From an uncultured Candidatus Melainabacteria bacterium (GTDB taxonomy: Bacteria; Cyanobacteriota; Vampirovibrionia; Gastranaerophilales; Gastranaerophilaceae): a stretch of 35,627 nt of DNA. A program made the position numbers and the translations under genes. A model generated the notes under the pieces. The model saw nothing but the letters and a program-made list of their open reading frames with translations. It was not told where the DNA came from and did not search any database. The stretch lies in the NCBI GenBank assembly GCA_950096985.1, contig CATNBA010000015.1:1-35627 (forward strand). Direction: 5' to 3'. Of this stretch, positions 1 through 8,898 are shown in pieces (position 1 is the stretch's first letter; each line of letters begins with the position of its first letter).

Positions 1-23
1 AGGAAATATAAAGTAATATTATA

Positions 24-52
24 TTGACAAAACAAGAAATATAATCAATAAT
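24..52 (+). promoter_or_regulatory. Probable sigma70-type promoter of the prepilin gene
   Basis: A perfect -35 box TTGACA (24-29) is followed after 17 nt by AATAAT (47-52). Transcription would start near 59-60, leaving a leader of about 27 nt that carries an AAAAGGA ribosome-binding site (76-82) ahead of the ATG at 87. Confidence 0.6.
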
Positions 53-86
53 ATGTATATAAAAGGTAATTTTATAAAAGGATTTT

Positions 87-782
87 ATGAACAATAAATT
101 AGGTTTTACTTTGGCGGAAGTTTTGATTACTCTTGGAATTATCGGAGTTGTTGCCGCTCTTACCATGCCTGTATTAATAGCTAATCATCAGAAACAAGTT
201 ACCGTTACACGTCTAAAAGAAGTATACAGTATAGTTTCTCAGGCTGTTTTGCTTGCTCAGCGAGACCATGATCATCCCTCAACATGGACTGTACATTCAG
301 GAGGACAGCTTTCAGACAAAGCAAAAGTCACTGCAGAATTCTGTGAAACATATATTATACCGTATATTAAGGCTCCTCAAATTCACGGTTGGAAGAGTGT
401 AAAAGATATCGGTGTCAAAGACGGATATATTGCACTAAATAAAAAACCAATTGGAAATGGAAATTTAAATAAAAATGATCATACTTATGTAATAGAATTA
501 AATAACGGTCAAATATTATACTTTTGTTATAACAATGATATTAATGGAATATTAGCTCAAGTATTGTTTTATGTTGACATAAACGGCAAAAAAGGTCCTA
601 ATATGTTTGGCAGAGATGCATTCTTGTTTGAGTATGATATGCGTAAAGGCAGAGTTTTGCCGTATTATTATAACAGGAATGTTGAACAGCTTTGTATAAA
701 GGATGCTGAATGGAATAGTATAACCTGTGCAGCTAGAATTATGAGAGCCGGCTGGCAGATAAAAGATGATTATCCGTGGTAA
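87..782 (+). CDS. Type IV pilin-like / type II secretion pseudopilin precursor
   Basis: Secreted pilin-like subunit of 231 residues. The N-terminus is a class III (prepilin) signal: a short leader MNNKLG, then FTLAEVLITLGIIGVVAA, with Glu at position +5 of the mature chain and a hydrophobic helix to about residue 32. Prepilin peptidase would cut after Gly6 and methylate Phe7. The rest (about 35-231) is a polar globular domain with Cys at about 86, 147, 210 and 219 that could form disulfides. Many such pilin-like proteins occur in Gastranaerophilales-type genomes, usually without nearby assembly genes, and none is seen here. Whether it is a major pilin, a minor pilin or a pseudopilin cannot be told. 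A start at 87 is supported by an AAAAGGA site 4 nt upstream and a good promoter. Confidence 0.85.
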   Translation: MNNKLGFTLAEVLITLGIIGVVAALTMPVLIANHQKQVTVTRLKEVYSIVSQAVLLAQRDHDHPSTWTVHSGGQLSDKAKVTAEFCETYIIPYIKAPQIHGWKSVKDIGVKDGYIALNKKPIGNGNLNKNDHTYVIELNNGQILYFCYNNDINGILAQVLFYVDINGKKGPNMFGRDAFLFEYDMRKGRVLPYYYNRNVEQLCIKDAEWNSITCAARIMRAGWQIKDDYPW

Positions 783-793
783 AAGATAAAAAC

Positions 794-822
794 TTGCCAT
801 AAGTTTAAAAATCCGCTAAACT
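794..822 (+). promoter_or_regulatory. Probable promoter of the TrmB-type gene, placed for a leaderless mRNA
   Basis: TTGCCA (794-799), 17 nt, TAAACT (817-822), then six bases and the ATG at 829. The expected transcription start falls on or next to the start codon, and no Shine-Dalgarno is present between -10 and ATG. Confidence 0.5.
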
Positions 823-828
823 CATTGT

Positions 829-1629
829 ATGGATGAAATCGTTGAAAAATTAAAAGAACTCGGGCTGAATGAATACCAGTCAAAGGTTTATATTGCATTG
901 TTGAAAAAATATCCCGCAACTGGTTATGAAATCAGCAAGCTTGCAAACATTCCCCAATCAAGGACCTATGATACTTTAAAGGCTCTTGAGGGTCTTCATA
1001 TAGTAATTTCATCAGGCACAAAACCGCTGACCTATACCCCCATCAAGCCTAAAGAATTGACTAAACGATATAAACGTAAAATCGAAAGTACAATAGATTT
1101 TCTTGACAAAAAACTTCCTGATGTTAAAGAAGAAACTTATACAGAGCCAATATTAACAATTGCGGGCAGAACAAAAATTATCGATAAATCAATCGAACTG
1201 ATAAAAGGCGCAAAGAAAAATATTTATATTTCACTTTTTGCACAGGATTTTAAATATCTTGAACAGCATCTATTGGATGCTTACAACCGCGGTTTGGATG
1301 TAAAAATTGTTAAATACGACAGGTTTATTTGTAATTTCGGTGCTGTATTTGAGCATTCGGGAATTTCCATGCATGAACATTACAGATACGGTAAATTTAT
1401 ATTTCTTACAATTGATGATAATGAGGGACTTTTTGGAATTAGCGATCCGATAAAAAATAATTATCCAGAGGTTATCTGGACAAAAAATTCAGAAATTGTG
1501 TTTTTAATCAAAGCTTTTAATGCTAATAATATGTATATGATTGATATTGAAGAGAACTTCCCCGAACAGCTGAGATACTTCTACGGTGCGGGTTTGAAAA
1601 AGTTAAGAGATAAAGTATTAAAAGCTTAA
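829..1629 (+). CDS. TrmB-family transcriptional regulator
   Basis: Predicted DNA-binding regulator of 266 residues. Residues 1-75 form a winged helix of the TrmB type: ELGLNEYQSKVYIALLKK, then YEISKLANIPQSRTYDTLKALE as recognition region. A charged linker helix (about 80-108) leads to a C-terminal domain (about 115-266) with the TrmB/phospholipase-D-like layout (GRTKIIDKSIELIKGAKKN, then strand YISLF). In archaea and some bacteria TrmB proteins sense sugars; the ligand here is unknown. It lies 47 nt after the prepilin gene and has its own promoter close to the ATG. There is no ribosome-binding site, so translation may start on a leaderless message. Targets are not evident; the neighbours are unrelated. 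Confidence 0.8.
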   Translation: MDEIVEKLKELGLNEYQSKVYIALLKKYPATGYEISKLANIPQSRTYDTLKALEGLHIVISSGTKPLTYTPIKPKELTKRYKRKIESTIDFLDKKLPDVKEETYTEPILTIAGRTKIIDKSIELIKGAKKNIYISLFAQDFKYLEQHLLDAYNRGLDVKIVKYDRFICNFGAVFEHSGISMHEHYRYGKFIFLTIDDNEGLFGISDPIKNNYPEVIWTKNSEIVFLIKAFNANNMYMIDIEENFPEQLRYFYGAGLKKLRDKVLKA

Positions 1630-1646
1630 CCATTTTTTACATTAGC

Positions 1647-1675
1647 TTTTCAAAAAAAAATTACAGAAGTATAAT
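1647..1675 (+). promoter_or_regulatory. Probable promoter of tdk
   Basis: TTTTCA (1647-1652), 17 nt, perfect TATAAT (1670-1675). Transcription would start near 1682, just ahead of the AGAGGGG ribosome-binding site (1685-1691) that serves the ATG at 1697. Confidence 0.55.
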
Positions 1676-1696
1676 AATATTATCAGAGGGGATACG

Positions 1697-2317
1697 ATGA
1701 ATTACGGGTATAGTTTTGAATTAATTACGGGTCCTATGAGCTGTGGGAAAACCGAAGAACTTTTGAGAAGAATTAGACGCTCAATTATTGCAAAAAGAAA
1801 AGTGAAAGTTATTTCTCCGGATATTGATACACGGGCAAAAGGAGATTACATAGAATCAAGAAACGGTTTGTGGCTTGATGCGATTAAGGTTAAACATGCT
1901 ATTCAGATTATGAGCGTTGTAAAACCTGATGATGAAGTTATTGCAATCGATGAGCTTCAATTCTTTGACAGTAATATTGTAAAAGTTGTTTCAAAACTTA
2001 TGGATGAAGGTAAAAAGGTTATCGGAACAGGTTTGGAACTTGATTTTAAAGCAGAACCGTTTGGCAGTATGCCTGAATTGATGTGTATTGCAACAAAAGT
2101 TGATAAACTTCATGCCGTATGTATGAAATGCGGGGGAGAAAATGCTACCCGTACTCAAAGACTTATTGACGGAAAACCTGCTGATAAAAATTCACCGCTT
2201 ATTATGATTGGCGGGGATGAAACTTATGAAGCGCGCTGTATAAAATGTTATGAGCTTCCTGATGTAGAAGCCGAAAAGAAAAAACGCGGATTTAAGCTAC
2301 TCAACTTTGAACATTAG
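1697..2317 (+). CDS. tdk: Thymidine kinase (type II)
   Basis: Cytosolic salvage enzyme that phosphorylates thymidine with ATP to give dTMP; 206 residues, normal for the type II (TK1-like) family. Walker A is GPMSCGKT at residues 12-19. The Walker-B-like IAIDELQFFD segment near residue 90 includes the Glu expected as catalytic base in this family. The lasso and zinc region in the C-terminal third has two Cys pairs (CMKC and CIKC), the usual structural zinc ligands. A strong AGAGGGG ribosome-binding site lies 5 nt before ATG. The TAG stop overlaps by one base a 24-bp palindromic repeat (2317-2340), and an intrinsic terminator follows. It appears monocistronic. Confidence 0.95.
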   Translation: MNYGYSFELITGPMSCGKTEELLRRIRRSIIAKRKVKVISPDIDTRAKGDYIESRNGLWLDAIKVKHAIQIMSVVKPDDEVIAIDELQFFDSNIVKVVSKLMDEGKKVIGTGLELDFKAEPFGSMPELMCIATKVDKLHAVCMKCGGENATRTQRLIDGKPADKNSPLIMIGGDETYEARCIKCYELPDVEAEKKKRGFKLLNFEH

Positions 2318-2340
2318 GAGCGTAGCCGCTCCACCCGCCA
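2317..2340 (+). repeat. Dispersed 24-bp palindromic repeat, copy 1
   Basis: A 24-bp sequence with core palindrome GGAGCGTAGCCGCTCC followed by ACCCGCCA; it is strikingly GC-rich against the surrounding DNA. It begins on the last base of the tdk stop codon. An identical copy lies at 14149-14172, also at a gene end. A GC-rich extension (CCCGGGTTTTGG) follows this copy only. Confidence 0.8.
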
Positions 2341-2376
2341 CCCGGGTTTTGGAGAAATTTTACAGATTAATATTAC

Positions 2377-2410
2377 AAAAGACCGACATTAAAATCGGTC
2401 TTTTTTTTAT
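2377..2410. terminator. Bidirectional intrinsic terminator between tdk and the 2431-2838 gene
   Basis: Hairpin GACCGA/TCGGTC with an 8-nt loop, flanked by A-rich sequence on the left and a run of eight T on the right, so it can serve tdk on + and the convergent gene on -. Confidence 0.85.
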
Positions 2411-2430
2411 ATAATATGCAGAAAAAATTC

Positions 2431-2838
2431 TTAGAATAAATTTGCAACACCTTGGATTGTTTCTTGATGCAACGGTTTTTCAAGATATTTAGCAAGTTTG
2501 TCGTGGTTAACACCAACCACATTTGCCATTGCATAAGCAACAAAATCTTCACCGGCTTGCAATTCGTCCAAAGCTGCCATAAATGCTGAACCTGCAAATG
2601 CTTGTTCCAATCTTTTTGCGGTGGCTTCATCTGATGTATCAACTCTATTTAATTGAGCTTTATTTTGAACAGCTAAAACATCAAGAATATTAGCGTCAAC
2701 TTTTTTAGTCTCAAATTCTTTAACCTCTTTAACAGGCTCTTTCTTTTCTTCTTCTACAGCTTTTTTATTAGTATTATAGGCACCGTAAAGAGCTTTTAAA
2801 TTTTCCAAATTGTTTCTGTTAATTCTGTTCATTTCCAT
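2431..2838 (-). CDS. Unrecognised lineage-type protein (135 aa)
   Basis: No family is recognised. The 135-residue protein has an Asn/Lys/Glu-rich, probably disordered N-terminal half (residues 1-50, including runs such as AVEEEKKEPVKEVKE) and a helical C-terminal half (about 55-135) with FAGSAFMAALDELQAGEDF in its middle. There is no signal peptide, membrane segment or cysteine. The start is well supported by an AAAGGAG ribosome-binding site 8 nt before ATG. It is followed by a strong terminator shared with tdk. The next gene upstream on the same strand (2977-3390) is similar in size and style and has its own terminator, so the two are probably separately transcribed. A lineage-specific cytoplasmic protein is the safest description. 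Confidence 0.75.
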   Translation of the reverse strand: MEMNRINRNNLENLKALYGAYNTNKKAVEEEKKEPVKEVKEFETKKVDANILDVLAVQNKAQLNRVDTSDEATAKRLEQAFAGSAFMAALDELQAGEDFVAYAMANVVGVNHDKLAKYLEKPLHQETIQGVANLF

Positions 2839-2916
2839 TTCTCCTTTGTTAACAATATCGGCTATTGTTAGGAGAAACTTTAATAAATATACTAAAATGT
2901 TACGAAAAATTTACAA

Positions 2917-2946
2917 AATAAAAGACCGATTTAATTATCGGTCTTA
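2917..2946 (-). terminator. Intrinsic terminator of the 2977-3390 gene
   Basis: On the minus strand a 9-bp hairpin AAGACCGAT/ATCGGTCTT with a 6-nt loop runs into TTTATTTTG. Its stem core (GACCGA) matches that of the terminator at 2377-2410. Confidence 0.7.
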
Positions 2947-2976
2947 AATAACTGTGAGTAAAATTTTTCAAATTTA

Positions 2977-3390
2977 TTATGCTACAACGACATCTGCTAA
3001 TAAATCATCCATCATAAATTCCGGGAATTCTCCGCCGTCAAGTGCTGCAAGAATATTCATTGTATTTTCATTAACAGGACCATACATATATGCCTGTGTT
3101 AACGGATCAGATACAGCATTAAATGCTTGTTTCTTATCTGCTCTGCCAACATTTGATACGTTAATATCTTTGTGTGCAGCCAAATCTTCTAAACTTCCTG
3201 CAGCAGGTTGTTTACTAAAATTTACACCCATAGCAGCATATGGATTGTCTAAAAAGTCTCGGCCTAATTCTTTTGTTTCAGGTTTTCCTACAGGTACATC
3301 GTTATTTACTTTAGGTTGTTGTTGATTTCCTTGAGTTTTTTTAATACCGCCAAAACCAAAAAGTGGGTCATTTCCATTAATTCCTATCAT
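2977..3390 (-). CDS. Unrecognised lineage-type protein (137 aa)
   Basis: No family is recognised. The 137-residue protein starts with a low-complexity Gly/Asn/Gln-rich tract (MIGINGNDPLFGFGG, then KKTQGNQQQPKVNND). A conserved-looking central part follows (about 45-100, with FLDNPYAAMGVNFSKQPAAG) and then an acidic helical end (NILAALDGGEFPEFMMDDLL). It has no cysteine, signal peptide or membrane segment. An AGGAGAACAAC ribosome-binding site precedes the ATG. Its own terminator lies 30 nt beyond the stop. Its partner in style is the neighbouring 2431-2838 gene; sequence similarity between the two is too weak to call them paralogues by eye. Confidence 0.75.
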   Translation of the reverse strand: MIGINGNDPLFGFGGIKKTQGNQQQPKVNNDVPVGKPETKELGRDFLDNPYAAMGVNFSKQPAAGSLEDLAAHKDINVSNVGRADKKQAFNAVSDPLTQAYMYGPVNENTMNILAALDGGEFPEFMMDDLLADVVVA

Positions 3391-3570
3391 TGTTGTTCTC
3401 CTATTTTACTCACATTCTCTTGTATTACTTATGCAATTTCCTGTTTAATTGATTATCTATGTTTATATAAAGTATTTTTGTATTTAAAAATTGCGTAAAT
3501 CATATATATTTTTGATATATTATGTAACAATTCTTTACAATTATTTCTCCAAATATGCCCAAATGGCTAA

Positions 3571-3598
3571 TTGCAAAAACTTTTCCTTTTGATAGTAT
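3571..3598 (+). promoter_or_regulatory. Possible promoter of the orphan LuxR-type HTH gene
   Basis: TTGCAA (3571-3576), 16 nt, TAGTAT (3593-3598), giving a short leader of about 26 nt that contains GGGGATAGAAG before the ATG at 3631. The 240-bp stretch 3391-3630 otherwise holds only AT-rich DNA and the upstream region of the minus-strand gene. Confidence 0.4.
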
Positions 3599-3630
3599 TG
3601 TTATAAGTTAATTTTTGGGGATAGAAGATA

Positions 3631-3876
3631 ATGGAAATGATCACAACAGACAAGCACAATTATGGTTTTACACCCAGAGAGTGGGATGTAATATATTTAT
3701 TGGTAGAAGGTTTAAAAAATGATGATATTGCTAAAATTCTGCACATCAGTCCTTCAACGGTAAAGGTAAATCTTACAAATATTTTTGAAAAATTGTGTGT
3801 TGAAAACAGAACGCAGGCAGTTGCAAAAATTATTGCAGAAAATATTATTCCTCGTCGAGACTTAAAACAGCCATAA
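3631..3876 (+). CDS. Stand-alone LuxR/GerE-type HTH regulator
   Basis: An 81-residue protein that is little more than a LuxR-type DNA-binding domain. [20 protein letters not shown], then [20 protein letters not shown], then the closing helix [14 protein letters not shown] span residues 13-71. There is no receiver or sensor domain, so it is not a typical two-component response regulator; small GerE-like proteins can bind DNA alone or pair with another regulator. A GGGGATAG ribosome-binding site lies about 7 nt before ATG. Its last 32 bp overlap the 3' end of lepA on the other strand. A broken relative with two such domains lies at 29792-30246. Confidence 0.85.
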   Translation: MEMITTDKHNYGFTPREWDVIYLLVEGLKNDDIAKILHISPSTVKVNLTNIFEKLCVENRTQAVAKIIAENIIPRRDLKQP

Positions 3877-5647
3877 AAGCTTCTTGAGGAACTTCAACAC
3901 GACCGACAGATTTCATTCGTTTTTTGCCTTTCTTTTGTTTTTCCAACAGTTTTCGCTTACGTGAAATGTCGCCGCCATAACATTTATCAAGAACGTTTTT
4001 ACGCATAGCTTTAATATTTGTTCTTGCAATTACCCTGCCTCCAACTGCCGCTTGTATAGGAACTTCAAATAACTGGCGCGGAATAATATCTTTTAGTTTA
4101 GCTGTTAATTTTTGACCTATATAAAAAGCACTGTCTTCGTGACAAATTACAGAAAGTGCGTCAACAATTTCTCCGGCAAGCATAATATCAAGTTTAACGA
4201 GTTTTGAGCGTTTATAGTCTTTGAACTCGTAATCCATACTTGCATAACCCTGGGTACGTGATTTCAGTTGGTCGTAAAAATCTGTTATAACCTCACTTAA
4301 AGGAATTTCATATTCAAGGCTGGCACGTACTTTATCAACATATGACATGTTAATAAATATACCGCGTTTTGTCTGCGACAAGTCCATTAATGTGCCAACG
4401 TAATCTTTAGGTGCAATAATTTGAACTTTCACATATGGTTCTTCTATATAATCTCTTAATTGAGCTGGCGGTAAATTTGCAGGGTTGTCGATTTCAACCA
4501 TTTCACCGTTAGTTTTGTAAACGTGATAAACTACAGAAGGTGCTGTTGTTACAAGTGAAAGTCCGTATTCGCGCTCCAAACGTTCCTGAGCAATTTCCAT
4601 GTGCAGCATACCCAAAAATCCGCATCGGAAACCAAATCCGAGCGCAGATGAGGTTTCAGGTTCAAACGTAATACTGCTGTCATTGAGTTTAAGTTTTTCC
4701 AATGCCTCTTTAAGGTCTGCGTAATCATCGTTATCAACAGGATACATACCTGAAAAAACCATCGGTAAAGCTTCTTTGTAACCGTCAAGTGGTGCATCAG
4801 CAGCATTTTCAACAGTAGTAACCGTGTCACCCACAAATCTTGTCAATTCTTTAATAGATCCGGCAAAATATCCTACATCACCGCAAACAAGTTCCTTAAC
4901 CTGTACCCTTGCCGGTGTCTGATAACCCAGTTCAACAACATCGTATTCTTTGCCTGATGCCATAAACTTAACCTTGTCACCTAGTTGCATTTTACCGTCA
5001 ATGATTTTAAAGAAACAAAGTGTACCAAGATACTGGTCGTATGCACTGTCAAAAACCATTGCTCTCAAAGGTTTTTCGGAATTATCAACAGGCGGCGGTA
5101 TTAGTTCTACAACAGCCTCTAAAACTTCATCAATACCTATCCCTGCTTTTGCGCTTACGGGAATTGCTAATGATGCATCAATCCCCAAAACTTCTTCAAT
5201 TTCTTCTTTTACGCGTTCAACGTCAGCAGAAGGCAGGTCGATTTTATTAATAACAGGGATAATTTCCAAATTTTGTTCAATTGCAAGGTAGACATTGGCA
5301 AGAGTTTGCGCCTCAACACCCTGAGTTGCATCGACGATTAATAATGCACCTTCACATGCTGCAAGAGAACGTGAAACTTCGTAGGAAAAATCTACGTGAC
5401 CTGGTGTGTCGATAAGGTTCAGAATATAATCTTTGCCATCTTTAGCTTTATAATTCATTCTTGCAGAATTAAGCTTGATTGTAATTCCGCGTTCACGTTC
5501 GATATCCATAGAATCCATAATCTGGTTTTGCATATCTCGCTGAGCAACAGTTTCTGTTTTTTCAAGCAAACGGTCTGCAAGTGTAGATTTTCCATGGTCA
5601 ATGTGGGCAATTATGCAAAAGTTTCTGACATTATCTCTGTATTTCAT
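3845..5647 (-). CDS. lepA: Elongation factor 4 (ribosome back-translocase)
   Basis: Ribosome-associated GTPase of 600 residues, the normal LepA length. G1 is AHIDHGKST (14-22), the switch I part is RGITIK, G3 is DTPGH (80-84) and G4 is NKID (134-137). The family-specific C-terminal domain closes the protein with [19 protein letters not shown], then [20 protein letters not shown]. The chosen start is ATG at 5647, with TTGGA 7-11 nt upstream. An in-frame TTG at 5659 would add four residues but has no ribosome-binding site. A weak promoter is visible on the minus strand (TTGAAG 5697-5692, TATAAT 5676-5671, 15-nt spacing). Its 3' end overlaps the convergent LuxR-type gene by 32 bp. Confidence 0.97.
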   Translation of the reverse strand: MKYRDNVRNFCIIAHIDHGKSTLADRLLEKTETVAQRDMQNQIMDSMDIERERGITIKLNSARMNYKAKDGKDYILNLIDTPGHVDFSYEVSRSLAACEGALLIVDATQGVEAQTLANVYLAIEQNLEIIPVINKIDLPSADVERVKEEIEEVLGIDASLAIPVSAKAGIGIDEVLEAVVELIPPPVDNSEKPLRAMVFDSAYDQYLGTLCFFKIIDGKMQLGDKVKFMASGKEYDVVELGYQTPARVQVKELVCGDVGYFAGSIKELTRFVGDTVTTVENAADAPLDGYKEALPMVFSGMYPVDNDDYADLKEALEKLKLNDSSITFEPETSSALGFGFRCGFLGMLHMEIAQERLEREYGLSLVTTAPSVVYHVYKTNGEMVEIDNPANLPPAQLRDYIEEPYVKVQIIAPKDYVGTLMDLSQTKRGIFINMSYVDKVRASLEYEIPLSEVITDFYDQLKSRTQGYASMDYEFKDYKRSKLVKLDIMLAGEIVDALSVICHEDSAFYIGQKLTAKLKDIIPRQLFEVPIQAAVGGRVIARTNIKAMRKNVLDKCYGGDISRKRKLLEKQKKGKKRMKSVGRVEVPQEAFMAVLSLDEE

Positions 5648-5730
5648 ATTTGTTTCCAATTACAATTTATATTATATGAAAAAAAAGAGAACTTCAAGTA
5701 TAAATTGAATAAACTCATATATTTAGAGGT

Positions 5731-5758
5731 TTGACAAGTTTCAAAATATTATTAAAAT
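5731..5758 (+). promoter_or_regulatory. Promoter of the EF-hand gene
   Basis: Perfect TTGACA (5731-5736), 16 nt, TAAAAT (5753-5758). Transcription would start near 5765, which places the GTG at 5763 outside the message and favours the ATG at 5787. Confidence 0.6.
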
Positions 5759-5786
5759 AATAGTGAGTAAAAATTTGGAGATAACT

Positions 5787-6332
5787 ATGGCAAACAATAA
5801 TAACGGAATTCTTTCAGGAATTGCATCAGGTCTTACAAGTACGTATTCTTACCTTGCATCTCAATATCCTAACGGTTTGACACTCGAAAACCTTACAGAG
5901 GCAAGAGGAAAAACTGCTAATTTAAACACATTAAATCAATCTTTTGCATCATATCTGCAGACAAATTTTGCAAATATTGATAAAAATGGCGACGGTATTA
6001 TTACAGAAGATGAAATGAATAATTTGTCTAATTTAATTTCGACACAAGGGTTAACTAAAGCTGAATTAACACAATTGTATGCCTCAGGTGCAAGCGGAAT
6101 TTCTGACAGCTTGATGACAAAAATTCTTGAAAATTTTGATGAAATGGACACTAATCACGACGGTAAAATTACAAGTGCCGAAATCTCAGCATACAGCATA
6201 AACTGTTCGCGTATGGAAGTTGAAGATGAATTTAATAACCGACGCGCAACTGATATGTCCGTATTCTACGGCAGTGAAAGTTCATCAACAGATACATATA
6301 GTCTTTTAAGTTACAAATACAAAAATAAATAA
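5787..6332 (+). CDS. EF-hand calcium-binding protein
   Basis: A 181-residue protein with two canonical 12-residue EF-hand loops: DKNGDGIITEDE (65-76) and DTNHDGKITSAE (121-132). Each has Asp/Asn at positions 1, 3 and 5, Gly at 6, Ile at 8 and Glu at 12, so both should bind Ca2+. The N-terminal 40 residues are Asn/Gly/Ser-rich without a clear Sec signal, and the C-terminal 35 are Ser/Tyr-rich. The role could be calcium buffering or structural; the location is uncertain. ATG at 5787 is chosen because TTTGGAG lies 6 nt upstream; an upstream GTG (5763) has no such site. It has its own promoter and a terminator shared with eno. Confidence 0.85.
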   Translation: MANNNNGILSGIASGLTSTYSYLASQYPNGLTLENLTEARGKTANLNTLNQSFASYLQTNFANIDKNGDGIITEDEMNNLSNLISTQGLTKAELTQLYASGASGISDSLMTKILENFDEMDTNHDGKITSAEISAYSINCSRMEVEDEFNNRRATDMSVFYGSESSSTDTYSLLSYKYKNK

Positions 6333-6351
6333 ACTTAGTAACGTATGGAAA

Positions 6352-6382
6352 GGAAATGACCTCTTTTTAAGAGGTCATTTTT

Positions 6383-6384
<2 letters not shown>
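6352..6384. terminator. Bidirectional intrinsic terminator between the EF-hand gene and eno
   Basis: Hairpin AAATGACCTC / GAGGTCATTT with a short AT loop and a run of seven T on the + side, and a matching A-run for the minus strand. It lies between the convergent EF-hand gene and enolase. Confidence 0.85.
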
Positions 6385-7669
<1,285 letters not shown>

Positions 7670-7759
7670 CTAAACCCCCTTACCATTAGTATCTAAAGTT
7701 ATTCTTTCATAAAGTATTTTTGTTTGCAACTAGCTATATAATCAATTTACAAAAAGTGC

Positions 7760-7787
7760 TTGAAATAAAAAATTTTTATGTAATAAT
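7760..7787 (+). promoter_or_regulatory. Promoter of tRNA-Met
   Basis: TTGAAA (7760-7765), 16 nt, AATAAT (7782-7787). The start of transcription would be about 5 nt ahead of the tRNA 5' end at 7799. Confidence 0.55.
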
Positions 7788-7798
7788 AAGGTTTGTAA

Positions 7799-7872
7799 GC
7801 CAAGGTAGCTCAGTTGGTGAGAGCGCACGGCTCATACCCGTGAGGTCGAGAGTTCGAATCTCTCCCTTGGTA
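7799..7872 (+). tRNA. tRNA-Met (CAT anticodon), probably elongator
   Basis: Full cloverleaf of 74 nt without encoded CCA. The acceptor arms are GCCAAGG (7799-7805) and CCTTGGT (7865-7871) with a G1:U72 wobble pair and A73. The anticodon stem is CACGG/CCGTG around the loop CTCATAC, and the T-arm is GAGAG/CTCTC around TTCGAAT. Initiator tRNA would show three consecutive G:C pairs next to the loop and a C1:A72 mismatch; neither is seen. A tRNA-Ile2 with modified C34 cannot be excluded from sequence alone. A strong terminator follows directly. Confidence 0.9.
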
Positions 7873-7874
7873 AA

Positions 7875-7911
7875 TAAAAAAGGATAGGAACTTCACCCTA
7901 TCCTTTTTTAT
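7875..7911 (+). terminator. Intrinsic terminator of tRNA-Met
   Basis: Hairpin AAAAAAGGATAGG / CCCTATCCTTTTTT with a short loop, directly after the tRNA. It overlaps the first possible ATG (7914) of the next reading frame, which supports the later ATG at 7929. Confidence 0.88.
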
Positions 7912-7928
7912 TTATGAAAGGAGTTTAT

Positions 7929-8825
7929 ATGAAATTATATCTTGATAATGAAATTGATAAAAAGCTTTCCGAATTATATCCTAAAGAGGTTATTGAAAAT
8001 GCAAAAATTGGTGTTATTGACTATCTTGGAATGAATATAACAGAATATAAAGATAGCGATATAATTTTCAAAATATATTATGATGACGGTCATAGCAGAG
8101 AAGAATATGAAACAAAATATAAAAATGACCCGTTGATTGATTTTTTATATGAAAAAAATATGGTTTATTTTTTAGAGATTGTACGTGATAAAGATAATAC
8201 TGAATGTACACGATTTAATGTCGGTCTTAAAAATTTAACTAATGAAAATGTAATGTCATTATTTGCGTGGTTAGAAAAGAATGTAAGTTTTTTCGCGAAG
8301 TATAAAGATGAGATTTTAAAACTTTCTGAAATAAAACGTTATATGAACGAAGATTATAAGTATTCTTCATTCTTTTTTATTGGGATTGTGAAAGATGAAA
8401 CAGGTATTAAAGTTCTTAAATGCTATTGGTTGAACAAAAACAGGGAACCGCATGAAATATTTAATGACGATTATCACTTAAAATTTTTAGAGGAATCAGG
8501 AATAAAACAATTCCAAGAATTAATTCCCCTTACAAAAGAGGCAATTAAGAATTGTGGAAGACATTTGTGTATGACCGGTATTGATTATAATTCTGAATGT
8601 TCTGAAAAACATAAACTTTATGTTGATTATCCGACAGATGTATATGGTGGTCTGCTTAAAACTTTTCCGGAAAATGAAGAACTGAAAAAGAAAATAATTC
8701 TTATACGTGACTGGCATGAAATTCACGATGAATTTTATTGCGATGGTTTTACAATAGGAAAAGATTCTGAAAATAAATTAGTTTTAAATATATATTTTAA
8801 ATTTAAAAAAAACTATGAAGGATAG
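7929..8825 (+). CDS. Unrecognised 298-aa protein with five strand-pair/helix units (possible PT-barrel fold)
   Basis: No family is recognised with certainty. The 298 residues show a regular alternation of predicted helices and five antiparallel strand pairs, at about 27-52, 78-100, 147-168, 213-233 and 269-292. Several pairs share the pattern hydrophobic-GI-x-D-x(4)-K-x-K-x-Y (for example MTGIDYNSECSEKHKLYV). Five such units, ten strands and about 300 residues is the architecture of ABBA-type prenyltransferases, including the cyanobactin PatF/TruF group. This is inference from layout only, and no active-site motif is confirmed. It has no signal peptide or membrane segment. Start ATG 7929 has AAAGGAG 5 nt upstream. 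No promoter of its own is evident after the tRNA terminator. It ends directly against an SDR gene relic. Confidence 0.7.
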   Translation: MKLYLDNEIDKKLSELYPKEVIENAKIGVIDYLGMNITEYKDSDIIFKIYYDDGHSREEYETKYKNDPLIDFLYEKNMVYFLEIVRDKDNTECTRFNVGLKNLTNENVMSLFAWLEKNVSFFAKYKDEILKLSEIKRYMNEDYKYSSFFFIGIVKDETGIKVLKCYWLNKNREPHEIFNDDYHLKFLEESGIKQFQELIPLTKEAIKNCGRHLCMTGIDYNSECSEKHKLYVDYPTDVYGGLLKTFPENEELKKKIILIRDWHEIHDEFYCDGFTIGKDSENKLVLNIYFKFKKNYEG

Positions 8826-8826
8826 A

Positions 8827-8890
8827 TTTTATTCCGGTTGTCCTGTGTGCACATCAAGTCCGCCTGTTATAGGAAGGTTTACACCGTTAC
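8827..8890 (-). pseudogene. Relic of an SDR gene 3' end (direct repeat with 10145-10208)
   Basis: Read on the minus strand this 64-bp segment encodes NGVNLPITGGLDVHTGQPE and a stop, almost identical to the last 19 residues of the intact SDR gene at 10147-10881. The DNA matches 10145-10208 at 58 of 64 positions. The differences are mostly silent, with one Val/Ile change, so the two ends diverged as coding sequence before this one lost its upstream part. The rest of the gene is absent; a SLOG gene begins 8 bp away. It marks the left edge of an apparent insertion or recombination tract. Confidence 0.85.
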
Positions 8891-8898
8891 ATAAATTC

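Noticed and set aside
2954-3325. Plus-strand frame of 123 codons
   Set aside because: Antisense of the 2977-3390 gene; no ribosome-binding site and Ser-rich shadow composition.
4950-5291. Plus-strand frames inside lepA
   Set aside because: Shadows of the strongly conserved lepA coding frame.
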